From positions 2,327,501-2,391,500 of the forward strand of contig NZ_CP056783.1 in assembly GCF_023278045.1 (NCBI RefSeq): a stretch of 64,000 bases of DNA. Reading direction: 5' to 3'. The position numbers and the translations under genes are program-made. How positions within the stretch are numbered: the first letter of the stretch is position 1; each line of letters begins with the position of its first letter. This document shows positions 54,517-61,788 of this stretch, piece by piece. The notes under the pieces were generated by a model. The model worked only from the letters and a program-made list of their open reading frames with translations. It made no database searches and was not told the DNA's origin. This DNA comes from Flavobacterium sp. K5-23 (GTDB taxonomy: Bacteria > Bacteroidota > Bacteroidia > Flavobacteriales > Flavobacteriaceae).

Positions 54517-55257
54517 TTATAAGGACAATAAATGCTCCTTGTAATTTTTAGAAACAGGCAGTTCAATTTGAGTGAGAGATATGGTGTCCTGATTTTTCCA
54601 AGCCTTAAAATGTGTTGGATTTATTAAATGGGAACGATGCACTTGAACTAAAAAGGCGAAATCATACTGAACTTTTTTAAGCGTACTGCGAATTAATTTT
54701 GTTTTTAGTTGGCTCTCCTCTATAAAGAAAATTTCGACATAATTTTGTGAATTTGAAACGCAGACTAAGTCCTGTTTTCTTATTTTTAAAATATCTAATT
54801 TATTTTCTCCTCTAATAATTATGTTTTCGTCTTTCGTTGGGATTAATTTAATTGAATATATCCTGGCTAACATTATTATCGGAGTTGAAATCAAAGCTGA
54901 TTTAAGAATTATTATCCTTGAAAATTCAAAAAAATCATATCCTCCATTTAGAACTGGGCTTTTGTAATAGAGATATGTACTTATTAAAAAAAGCAGCTGA
55001 AAAAAAATAAGGCTTACGATTTCAAAACCAATATTCCATTTTAACACTTTTTGGCAAATGCTTTTTTGAATTACAGCAAGTATGCCGTAGCATAGAAATG
55101 CAATCGAGCTAAAGCCAACACTTATAAGAAGCCACATTTTGAAATTTATTGTTCCATCGTCAAATGGCCTTATGAAAAAAGCGAAAATAAAAAGCCAAAC
55201 ACTGATGAAGATTCCTATTAGTAAATGATGCTTAATCGAAGGGTTTAATTTTTTCAT
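54517..55257 (-). CDS. Membrane-bound LytTR transcriptional regulator
   Basis: A 246-residue regulator with four membrane helices (residues about 13-125: LIGIFISVWLFIFAFFIRPF, WLLISVGFSSIAFLCYGILA, ISLIFFQLLFLISTYLYY and a fourth) and a C-terminal LytTR DNA-binding domain. Its diagnostic core is VSNSQNYVEIFF, LIRSTLKKVQYDFAFLVQVH and RSHLINPTHFKAWKNQDTI. Such membrane LytTR proteins directly sense a membrane or external signal without a separate kinase. It lies just upstream in sense (about 100 bases) of the amidohydrolase gene, a possible target. Confidence 0.87.
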   Translation of the reverse strand: MKKLNPSIKHHLLIGIFISVWLFIFAFFIRPFDDGTINFKMWLLISVGFSSIAFLCYGILAVIQKSICQKVLKWNIGFEIVSLIFFQLLFLISTYLYYKSPVLNGGYDFFEFSRIIILKSALISTPIIMLARIYSIKLIPTKDENIIIRGENKLDILKIRKQDLVCVSNSQNYVEIFFIEESQLKTKLIRSTLKKVQYDFAFLVQVHRSHLINPTHFKAWKNQDTISLTQIELPVSKNYKEHLLSL

Positions 55258-55343
55258 TTTAATAAAAAGATACTATTATATAATTGAAATAGGTATTGTA
55301 TAACTCTGATTGTAAATTCGCCATAGAGCTTGAACCGTTTGAT

Positions 55344-56033
55344 TTAAACGATTGTTTCTCCATTTAAATCAGTGGTAAGTACAAAACTCATATGATCAAA
55401 GAACACTCGAACGGATTTGAATATTTCGTTTACAGTATGAACAAATTCAGGATCTAGTATTTCTTTATCCGTAAAATTATGTCTCAAGATAAATTGTTTA
55501 TGCCGAATTAAATCGATGGCTTCGTGGTCTTTAGGAAACCCTTTTGGGAAAGAGGGAACTTTATTACCTGTTAACTCCACAAAATTATTTTTGATTGATT
55601 TTGAATTTAAAATTTTGCGCCACTCATCAGGGTTCAACTCAATATCTTTCCTGATTCTTTTTAGGTCATCAGGATTAGGGGAGAAGAAACCACAAGCCAA
55701 GAAATTATTACTAGGTTGAATATTTACATAATAGCCTCCTCTTTTTAGCTTAGTTGATCGTTGTAGGCTAAAAGCAAATCTAGGTTTGTATGGCAGTTTA
55801 TCTTTACTAAAACGGACATCATTATAAATACGATACAAACTCTTTTTACCTGATACATTATCAATTGCATCGTGGTTATTCATTAGTGGTATGAGTTGGT
55901 CTATAAAGTCAATAATGTTACTTTGTGCCGAAACATACCTCTGCTTATTTTCTGCAAACCAATCCCGTTTGTTGTTTACAACTAAATCATTTATAAAGGA
56001 AATGCTGCTTGGAAGTATAGTGGAATCTTTCAT
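55344..56033 (-). CDS. DUF2461 family protein
   Basis: A 229-residue protein of DUF2461 (PF09365). Conserved blocks are SFINDLVVNNKRDWFAENKQ, YRIYNDVRFSKDKLPYKPRF, GGYYVNIQPSNNFLACGFFS and HEAIDLIRHKQFILRHNFTD. The family is widespread and has no assigned biochemical role. The protein is cytoplasmic, and the length is normal. It is transcribed alone. The 138-base gap after its neighbour gene (56034-56171) carries GTTAAGC on the minus strand but no clear repeat. Confidence 0.87.
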   Translation of the reverse strand: MKDSTILPSSISFINDLVVNNKRDWFAENKQRYVSAQSNIIDFIDQLIPLMNNHDAIDNVSGKKSLYRIYNDVRFSKDKLPYKPRFAFSLQRSTKLKRGGYYVNIQPSNNFLACGFFSPNPDDLKRIRKDIELNPDEWRKILNSKSIKNNFVELTGNKVPSFPKGFPKDHEAIDLIRHKQFILRHNFTDKEILDPEFVHTVNEIFKSVRVFFDHMSFVLTTDLNGETIV

Positions 56034-56171
56034 TTTTAATTTGGGTTAATAGTTTTATAAAGTTGAAAAGATAAGAATATATTAAAACTGGGATTGTTTT
56101 AATGTTTCGGAGGATTCGCTATTTTTAGAATTTTAGAATTTGTGCTTAACACGCTACTAAATCCTTGTGGG

Positions 56172-56780
56172 TTAATTGTTGTTGTTTCTTTTCGTTAATA
56201 TTATTGCAATTATTATAAGTAAAATAATTAAGCCCAAAAGAATATAAATAATTTGATCTTTTGACTTCACTTTCTCTTCAAAAGAATTTTTTACTAGACC
56301 AATTTGATATGATATATTATTTTCTAATTTTATAGATCTAACCCCACTAATTTCAGATTTATATTGTTCGTGTAATTTTTCAAGAGTTTGTATTTCTTCT
56401 TTTTCTACATTTTTCAAAATGTTTGTTCTCGAACAGATAGAACAAGCTAGTGTTTGACTTTCTCTTTTTGCGTAGATTAAGTATACTTTTCCAAGTTGAA
56501 ACATAAAATCACAACTTGCAGAACTTTGGCTTAAAATTGTCCTTAATTCTCTTCCTTTGTAGATTTCTGATTTATATGACTTTAAAATTTTAACTGTAAA
56601 AGAATAAATTTTAGCACCATTATTCCCATAAAGTAAACTATCAACTTTGATGATTTCCCCTGTAAAAACTTCGTTTGCACTTTCCCAATTTTTTGATACA
56701 TTTGGGAATCCTGAACAATCACAAGAATAGCTTTTTAAACTTGTAAAAAGGAATAATATTAAAATTAGAAGTTTATTCAT
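56172..56780 (-). CDS. Secreted TIMP/netrin-like protein with C-terminal membrane anchor
   Basis: A 202-residue protein with a signal peptide (ILFLFTSLKSYS) that puts CDCSGFPNVSKNWESANEVF at the mature N-terminus. A near-N-terminal Cys-x-Cys followed by VFTGEIIKVDS, then a SCDFMFQLGKVYLIYAKRE strand with Cys and a CSIC motif, is the signature of the TIMP/NTR (OB-fold) domain in bacterial secreted proteins. The end has a membrane helix (IIYILLGLIILLIIIAIILT) and a basic tail (KRNNNN). No function is known. The start codon is 36 bases from a hairpin repeat. Confidence 0.72.
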   Translation of the reverse strand: MNKLLILILFLFTSLKSYSCDCSGFPNVSKNWESANEVFTGEIIKVDSLLYGNNGAKIYSFTVKILKSYKSEIYKGRELRTILSQSSASCDFMFQLGKVYLIYAKRESQTLACSICSRTNILKNVEKEEIQTLEKLHEQYKSEISGVRSIKLENNISYQIGLVKNSFEEKVKSKDQIIYILLGLIILLIIIAIILTKRNNNN

Positions 56781-56815
56781 TTTTGAAATTCATTTTTCGT
56801 TATGGTGCAAAATAG

Positions 56816-56921
56816 CAGAGTACGTTTTGCTACTTAGAGATGGTGTGTGGTTCGTAATCTTTCAATTTTCGGATTAACGAAAACTTGATGATGCTTTACA
56901 TAGGAATGGTTGTTGGCGGTA
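56816..56921. repeat. attC-like hairpin repeat, copy 6, outside the main cluster
   Basis: Left arm AGTACGTTTTGCTACTTAGA, core TCAATTTTCGGATTAACGAA and AACTTGATGATGC, right end GGTTGTTGGCGG. The GTTGGC box (56912-56917) is seven bases from the stop of the 56925 gene. The arm before it is shortened. More than 40 kb from the other copies, yet with the same gene-repeat-gene arrangement. Confidence 0.62.
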
Positions 56922-56924
56922 TGC

Positions 56925-57857
56925 TTATTGTTCGTTTCGTTTTTTAAGCGCATTTAATAGTTTCTTCTCAAAATCTGTTATAATATTTTTAGACCAATAT
57001 TCTCCATAAAGTGGAATGTTTGTTTTTATTTTATAATCACAGATTAGAGTCAATTCTGTTTTATCTTCATCAATAGTTTTTAATTTATAAGTTATCGAAT
57101 TAAAAACTAAATTTTTATTTTTCAATATATGTTTAAACGTTTGACTTTGTTTTAAATCTGATTTGTCAACGTTAATTTTGAATGATAATTTTTCTAGTTT
57201 TTTTAATTCAAATACACTTTCGTTTAAGATAATTCCGTTGCTAAAATAACCTAATCTTGTATTTGTTTTTATATTATATTCTGATTTTATGGGATTTGGA
57301 AATCCAAAATAATTATAAGTTGAATTCTCAACATAATTAGTCAAGTCTGGAACAGAAAATAAATTATTCCAAATTTGTTCTTTTGAACGGTCAATTACTA
57401 TTTTCTCTGAAATTTCGAAATTAGTTTCTTTTTTTTCTACTAATTTTTCAATATTACCAATGAACAAAGGAATCGCAATAAATAACAAACTGTTTTTAGT
57501 AATACTGTTTGAATTATAGTTAGTTTTATTTTTCAAGAAAGAACGTAAAATAAAACTAACTATAATTGATATTAATAAGTAGGGTGGAAGTAAAATAATG
57601 AAACATCCTAAATCTTCTAATCTTGTTAAAAATGCAATTAATAAAAATGCAATTACACTAATCATTGGAAAAAGTACAAATTTTAACTTACTTTCTAAAA
57701 ATGGTTTTTTATCTAAAACAAATGGTAAATATCCCATTAAAACAGGAATGATTATAATATATGTCCAAGAATTTATTTCAAGAATATCAAATTCAACTAA
57801 AACTCTAAAAATTAATGCATAAATAACTGTAAAAATTATTCCGTAATATTTTTTCAT
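56925..57857 (-). CDS. Membrane protein with C-terminal SRPBCC-like domain
   Basis: A 310-residue protein. Four hydrophobic segments occupy residues about 5-150 (YGIIFTVIYALIFRVLVEFD, WTYIIIIPVLMGYLPFVL, FVLFPMISVIAFLLIAFL and LLPPYLLISIIVSFIL). Residues about 155-310 form an SRPBCC/polyketide-cyclase-like fold (FEISEKIVIDRSKEQIWNNL, VFELKKLEKLSFKINVDK, LTLICDYKIKTNIPLYGEYW). The combination of a membrane bundle and a soluble ligand-binding fold recurs in Bacteroidota hypothetical proteins. The ligand is unknown. Upstream of its start (57912-57918) lies TGCCAAC, which in its sense is GTTGGCA: the box that begins a cassette. Confidence 0.66.
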   Translation of the reverse strand: MKKYYGIIFTVIYALIFRVLVEFDILEINSWTYIIIIPVLMGYLPFVLDKKPFLESKLKFVLFPMISVIAFLLIAFLTRLEDLGCFIILLPPYLLISIIVSFILRSFLKNKTNYNSNSITKNSLLFIAIPLFIGNIEKLVEKKETNFEISEKIVIDRSKEQIWNNLFSVPDLTNYVENSTYNYFGFPNPIKSEYNIKTNTRLGYFSNGIILNESVFELKKLEKLSFKINVDKSDLKQSQTFKHILKNKNLVFNSITYKLKTIDEDKTELTLICDYKIKTNIPLYGEYWSKNIITDFEKKLLNALKKRNEQ

Positions 57858-58162
57858 TAATGATAATATAAGTTATTTAATTACTTTTTCTCCCGCATTT
57901 TCTTCGCATTACTGCCAACTAATTATATATATAATCAAATGTATGTAACTTTTTAATTAGGAGAGGTGATTGTAAGTGTTTTTTCTTATTATTTTAAGTT
58001 TGTAGTGTTCCTTAGTAATTTTATAATTGTCGTTACTATTTGAGCTTTTATCTAAGTTTAATCCTTGTATTTGTTATTATTTATGATAGATATTCAGTGG
58101 CTTGTATTCTTATTTGAGTTTAAAACTTAAAAAATGTAAACAATTTTGTTTATATTTGTATT
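57858..58162. other. Intergenic region with cassette-start box and leaderless-type promoter
   Basis: The minus-sense GTTGGCAGTAATGC (from 57918) is near the cassette gene start. The rest is AT-rich. The TATATTTG -7 box at 58151-58158 belongs to the antitoxin gene. Confidence 0.45.
58151..58158 (+). promoter_or_regulatory. -7 box of the toxin-antitoxin operon
   Basis: TATATTTG matches TAnnTTTG and ends four bases before the antitoxin ATG, suggesting a leaderless transcript. No -33 TTTG at the right distance is evident. Confidence 0.48.
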
Positions 58163-58630
58163 ATGAAAACGATTGACATCATAAAAGGAATTCATCCCGG
58201 TAAAATGGTAGAACGGGAATTGAAGAAAAGAAACATCATCAAAAGGCAATTTGCGCTTTCTATTGATGAGTATCCTCAAACTTTGGGAGCCATAATAAAA
58301 GGGAGTAGGAGGATGAATGTTGATTTATCACTTAAGATAGAAGAGAAATTGGATTTTGAAGAAGGTTTCCTGATGACTCTTCAAGTTTTTTATGATATCA
58401 AAGAAGCTAAAAAAGACAGTAATTATAAGCCTGATCTTTCAAAATTTAGAAAAGGAGTGTTCTGGGATACTGATTTTGATAAAATTGACTGGAAATTGAT
58501 GAAGGTTTCTATAGTGAAACGCGTTTTTGCTTATGGGAATAAGATAGAACAGGAGGAAATCATTCGTTTTTATGGAAAAGAGGAAGTTTCTAAAATTAAT
58601 TTGTTGTATCCTGAACTTTTAACAAGATAA
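58163..58630 (+). CDS. HigA-like HTH antitoxin of an AbiEii-type toxin-antitoxin pair
   Basis: A 155-residue protein with an XRE/HigA-like helix-turn-helix at residues about 10-75 (IHPGKMVERELKKRNIIKRQ, FALSIDEYPQTLGAIIKGSR, RMNVDLSLKIEEKLDFEEGF). The C-terminal half (KFRKGVFWDTDFDKIDWKLM and KRVFAYGNKIEQEEIIRFYG) is a DUF6922-like region found in proteins paired with AbiEii toxins. The stop is three bases before the toxin ATG. As in type II/IV toxin-antitoxin systems, it probably represses its own operon, and the HTH gene comes first. Transcription may be leaderless. Confidence 0.8.
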   Translation: MKTIDIIKGIHPGKMVERELKKRNIIKRQFALSIDEYPQTLGAIIKGSRRMNVDLSLKIEEKLDFEEGFLMTLQVFYDIKEAKKDSNYKPDLSKFRKGVFWDTDFDKIDWKLMKVSIVKRVFAYGNKIEQEEIIRFYGKEEVSKINLLYPELLTR

Positions 58631-58633
58631 CTT

Positions 58634-59272
58634 ATGTATTGGAATACAGTTTCCCCATTGCTTAAACAAGTTTTAAATGATTTGATGAAAGAAGAATTAT
58701 TTTCTCCTTTCAGACTTGTTGGTGGAACGTCTCTTAGTTTGCAAATAGGTCATAGAATGTCTGTTGATATTGATTTATTTACAGCGGCAGAATATGGTTC
58801 GATTGATTTTAAGAAGATAAGAAGTTTTCTTGAGAGTAAATATCCATATTGTAGCTCTAGAAATCTTGAGAATGTTGCTTTTGGAACTTATTTTGATGTA
58901 GGAAATTCAAAAGAGGATTTTGTAAAAATAGATATGTATTACACAGATGAATTTATTTTCGATATTGTTTATACAAATGGTATTCGAATGGCTTCTGAAA
59001 ATGAAATTATAGCTATGAAACTGGATGTTATTTTGAGAGGTGGTAGAAAAAAAGATTTTTGGGATTTACATTATTACCTTGATAAATTAACTATTGATGA
59101 TATGATTTTGTTTTACGAACAACGCTACCCTTATAGTGATTGCTCAACTATTAAAACTCAATTTGTGAATTTTGAATCGGCTGATGTTGATTTTGATCCA
59201 ATATGTTTATTAGATAAAAGTTGGGAACTTATTAAATTGGACTTTTTTGAAAGTCTCAATACAAATTCCTGA
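58634..59272 (+). CDS. AbiEii/AbiGii-type nucleotidyltransferase toxin
   Basis: A 212-residue nucleotidyltransferase of the AbiEii family. The DNA polymerase beta-type motif is FRLVGGTSLSLQIGHR followed by SVDIDLFT, carrying the metal-binding Asp-x-Asp. The second block is MASENEIIAMKLDVILRGGR KKDFWDL (written with a break), where the KKDFWDLHYYL segment is characteristic. AbiEii-like toxins (for example MenT) transfer nucleotides to tRNA and stop growth, including as a defence against phage. The upstream HTH gene is the likely antitoxin. A boxed hairpin (59301-59370) follows as a possible terminator. Confidence 0.87.
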   Translation: MYWNTVSPLLKQVLNDLMKEELFSPFRLVGGTSLSLQIGHRMSVDIDLFTAAEYGSIDFKKIRSFLESKYPYCSSRNLENVAFGTYFDVGNSKEDFVKIDMYYTDEFIFDIVYTNGIRMASENEIIAMKLDVILRGGRKKDFWDLHYYLDKLTIDDMILFYEQRYPYSDCSTIKTQFVNFESADVDFDPICLLDKSWELIKLDFFESLNTNS

Positions 59273-59300
59273 TTCCACAAAATAACATTTATACCCAAAT

Positions 59301-59370
59301 GCCATAGCCCTGATAGGAGCGGCATCCCACGCTTTTGGGCGTGGATACTGCGGATAGTGGGAACAGCTTC
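59301..59370 (+). repeat. Boxed hairpin element E2 (ATAGCCCT...ATAGTGGGA)
   Basis: Starts with ATAGCCCTGATAGGAGCGG (59304-59322) and ends with ATAGTGGGAACAGC (59355-59368). The inner hairpin ATCCCACGC-tttt-GGGCGTGGAT is different in sequence from that in E1, but the end boxes are the same. It lies 30 bases after the toxin gene stop and about 200 bases before dnaK. Confidence 0.6.
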
Positions 59371-59388
59371 TTACTCCTAATTTTAAAA

Positions 59389-59431
59389 CTGTCAGCCTGA
59401 TTATCGTGTTTTTCTCAATGACAGTCAGCCT
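59389..59431 (+). promoter_or_regulatory. Candidate upstream activator sites for the dnaK promoter
   Basis: CTGTCAGCCT (59389-59398) and CAGTCAGCCT (59422-59431) share GTCAGCCT 33 bases apart, about three helical turns. CTGTCA and TGACAG (59419-59424) also form an inverted pair. They sit about 75-115 bases before the -24/-12 promoter, as for sigma-54 enhancer sites. Confidence 0.45.
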
Positions 59432-59502
59432 AAAATGTCATCTTGGCAGAAAATTTTCCGCCATTTTAACAAAAACTGACAATTGATAAGAGGGTTTAGT
59501 GT

Positions 59503-59517
59503 TGGCACAAAGATTGC
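59503..59517 (+). promoter_or_regulatory. Sigma-54 (-24/-12) promoter of dnaK
   Basis: TGGCAC-AAAGA-TTGC at 59503-59517 fits the sigma-54 consensus TGGCAC-N5-TTGC exactly. Transcription would start near 59529, leaving about 43 bases of leader. A weaker variant, TGGCAG-AAAAT-TTTC, lies at 59444-59458. Confidence 0.72.
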
Positions 59518-59571
59518 TTTACAGTCAGCAAGTATTAAAAACGAGTATACAATAAATTAAATATATTAAAA

Positions 59572-61452
59572 ATGGGTAAAATAATCGGAATTGATTTAGG
59601 TACGACAAACTCTTGTGTTTCTGTAATGGAAGGTAATGAAGCAGTTGTTATTCCTAACGCAGAAGGAAAAAGAACAACACCATCTATCATCGCTTTTGTT
59701 GAAGGTGGCGAAATTAAAGTGGGAGATCCAGCAAAAAGACAAGCGGTAACTAATCCAACTAAGACTATTGCTTCTATTAAACGTTTTATGGGACGTGGTT
59801 TTGGTGAAGTTTCGGCTGAAGCAAAAAGAGTTTCTTACAAGATTGTAAAAGGAGACAACAATACACCACGTGTGGATATTGATGGTCGTTTATATTCGGC
59901 TCAAGAATTGTCAGCAATGACTCTTCAAAAAATGAAAAAAACTGCTGAAGACTATTTAGGTCAAACAGTTACTGAAGCAGTTATTACTGTTCCTGCTTAC
60001 TTTAATGATGCACAACGTCAAGCTACGAAAGAAGCTGGTGAAATTGCAGGTCTTAAAGTTATGCGTATAATCAATGAGCCAACTGCTGCGGCACTTGCTT
60101 ACGGATTAGACAAAAAAGGAACTGATCAAAAAATTGCTGTATACGATTTAGGTGGAGGTACTTTTGATATTTCTGTTCTTGAATTAGGAGACGGAGTTTT
60201 TGAAGTATTATCTACAAATGGAGATACTCACTTAGGTGGAGATGATTTTGACCACGAAATTATTGACTGGTTAGCTGCTGACTTCTTAACTGAAGAAGGT
60301 ATTGACTTACGTCTTGACCCAATGTCATTACAACGTTTAAAAGAAGCTGCTGAAAAAGCTAAAATTGAATTGTCATCTTCTACTGAAACTGAAATCAACT
60401 TACCTTACGTAACTGCTACAGCTTCAGGACCAAAACACCTTGTTAAGAAATTAACTAGAGCTCAATTTGAAAAATTAACTGATACATTAGTTAAACGTTC
60501 TATGGCACCAGTTGCTAGAGCTTTGAAAGATGCAGGTTTATCTGTTTCTGATATTGACGAAGTTATCTTAGTAGGAGGTTCTACTCGTATGCCAAGAATT
60601 GCTGACGAAGTTGAAAAATTCTTTGGTAAAAAAGCGTCTAAAGGAGTTAACCCTGATGAAGTTGTTGCAATTGGAGCAGCTATTCAAGGTGGAGTTCTTT
60701 CTGGAGATGTAAAAGATGTATTGTTACTTGACGTTACACCTTTATCTTTAGGTATCGAAACTATGGGTGGTGTTATGACAACTCTTATTGAGTCTAATAC
60801 AACTATTCCAACTAAAAAATCTCAAGTTTTCTCTACAGCTGCAGATTCTCAACCAACTGTTGAACTTCACGTTCTTCAAGGAGCTAGAGCAATGGCTGTT
60901 GATAACAAAACTATCGGTCGTTTTAACTTAGACGGTATTCCACCAGCACCAAGAGGTGTTCCACAAATTGAAGTAACTTTTGATATTGATGCTAATGGTA
61001 TCATCAAAGTTTCAGCAACTGATAAAGGAACTGGTAAATCTCACGATATTCGTATCGAAGCTTCTTCTGGATTAACTTCTGAAGAAATCGAAAGAATGAA
61101 ACAAGATGCTGAAGCTAACGCTGGAGCTGATAAAATCGCAAGAGAAAGAGCTGAAAAATTGAACGAAGCTGATGGAATGATCTTCCAAACTGAAACTCAA
61201 TTGAAAGACCTAGGAGCAAAATTATCTGATGATAATAAAGTTGCTGTTGAATATGCATTAACTGAATTGAGAATGGCTCACCAATCTCAAGACATTCCAG
61301 CTATTCAAACTGCACTTGATAACATCAATGCTGCTTGGAAAACTGCTACTGAAGCAATGTATGCTCAAGGAGAACAAGCTCAAGGTGCTGAACCACAAGC
61401 TGAAAGCCAAGGAGACAATGTTGAAGACGTTGAATTTGAAGAAGTAAAATAA
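59572..61452 (+). CDS. dnaK: Hsp70 chaperone DnaK
   Basis: A 626-residue DnaK. The ATPase domain has [59 protein letters not shown] and [10 protein letters not shown]. The substrate-binding domain starts after [20 protein letters not shown], and the C-terminal lid ends in an acidic EDVEFEEV tail. It binds exposed hydrophobic peptides and, with DnaJ and GrpE, refolds proteins. It is unlinked to grpE or dnaJ here. Codons are optimised compared with neighbours, as expected for an abundant protein. Transcription appears to come from a sigma-54 promoter, and a strong terminator follows. Confidence 0.97.
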   Translation: MGKIIGIDLGTTNSCVSVMEGNEAVVIPNAEGKRTTPSIIAFVEGGEIKVGDPAKRQAVTNPTKTIASIKRFMGRGFGEVSAEAKRVSYKIVKGDNNTPRVDIDGRLYSAQELSAMTLQKMKKTAEDYLGQTVTEAVITVPAYFNDAQRQATKEAGEIAGLKVMRIINEPTAAALAYGLDKKGTDQKIAVYDLGGGTFDISVLELGDGVFEVLSTNGDTHLGGDDFDHEIIDWLAADFLTEEGIDLRLDPMSLQRLKEAAEKAKIELSSSTETEINLPYVTATASGPKHLVKKLTRAQFEKLTDTLVKRSMAPVARALKDAGLSVSDIDEVILVGGSTRMPRIADEVEKFFGKKASKGVNPDEVVAIGAAIQGGVLSGDVKDVLLLDVTPLSLGIETMGGVMTTLIESNTTIPTKKSQVFSTAADSQPTVELHVLQGARAMAVDNKTIGRFNLDGIPPAPRGVPQIEVTFDIDANGIIKVSATDKGTGKSHDIRIEASSGLTSEEIERMKQDAEANAGADKIARERAEKLNEADGMIFQTETQLKDLGAKLSDDNKVAVEYALTELRMAHQSQDIPAIQTALDNINAAWKTATEAMYAQGEQAQGAEPQAESQGDNVEDVEFEEVK

Positions 61453-61496
61453 TTATTTCTGTAGAGACGCGATTTATCGCTTCTCTTACATCATAT

Positions 61497-61530
61497 AAAA
61501 ACCGTTCGCCTTTGGTGAACGGTTTTTTTT
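61497..61530 (+). terminator. Strong terminator after dnaK
   Basis: AAAACCGTTCGCC and GGTGAACGGTTTTTTTT form a GC-rich stem with a TTT-type loop and a T8 tract, 45 bases after the stop. Confidence 0.93.
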
Positions 61531-61640
61531 ATGGGTTTAATTAGGGTAACTTTATGTTTGACTCTATTAGGTTTCATAAACTTTTATAGGTTGGTTTTTA
61601 AAGTGTGTCACTATTTATATAATTAAAAAAGCTTCAAAAA

Positions 61641-61680
61641 AAAATGCCCCTAAATAGTGTTTAACTATTTAGGGGTATTT
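61641..61680. terminator. Bidirectional hairpin between dnaK and the metalloprotease gene
   Basis: ATGCCCCTAAATAGT (61644-61658) pairs with ACTATTTAGGGGTAT (61664-61678), flanked by A's and T's. Rest of the 61453-61788 gap: a further terminator at 61751-61786 and AT-rich sequence with no gene. Confidence 0.75.
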
Positions 61681-61750
61681 AATTTAATTAGTTGAGGTTT
61701 TGTAGAGTTTCATCATAATGATGTTCTCAGTTAATCTCTACTTATTGATT

Positions 61751-61786
61751 AAAAAAGGAAACTGTTTTAAACAGTTTCCTTTTTTT
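61751..61786 (-). terminator. Terminator after the metalloprotease gene
   Basis: AAAAAAGGAAACTG, loop TTTTAAA, CAGTTTCCTTTTTT: a symmetric stem with A and T runs, three bases from the stop of the minus-strand gene. It works in either direction. Confidence 0.88.
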
Positions 61787-61788
61787 GT

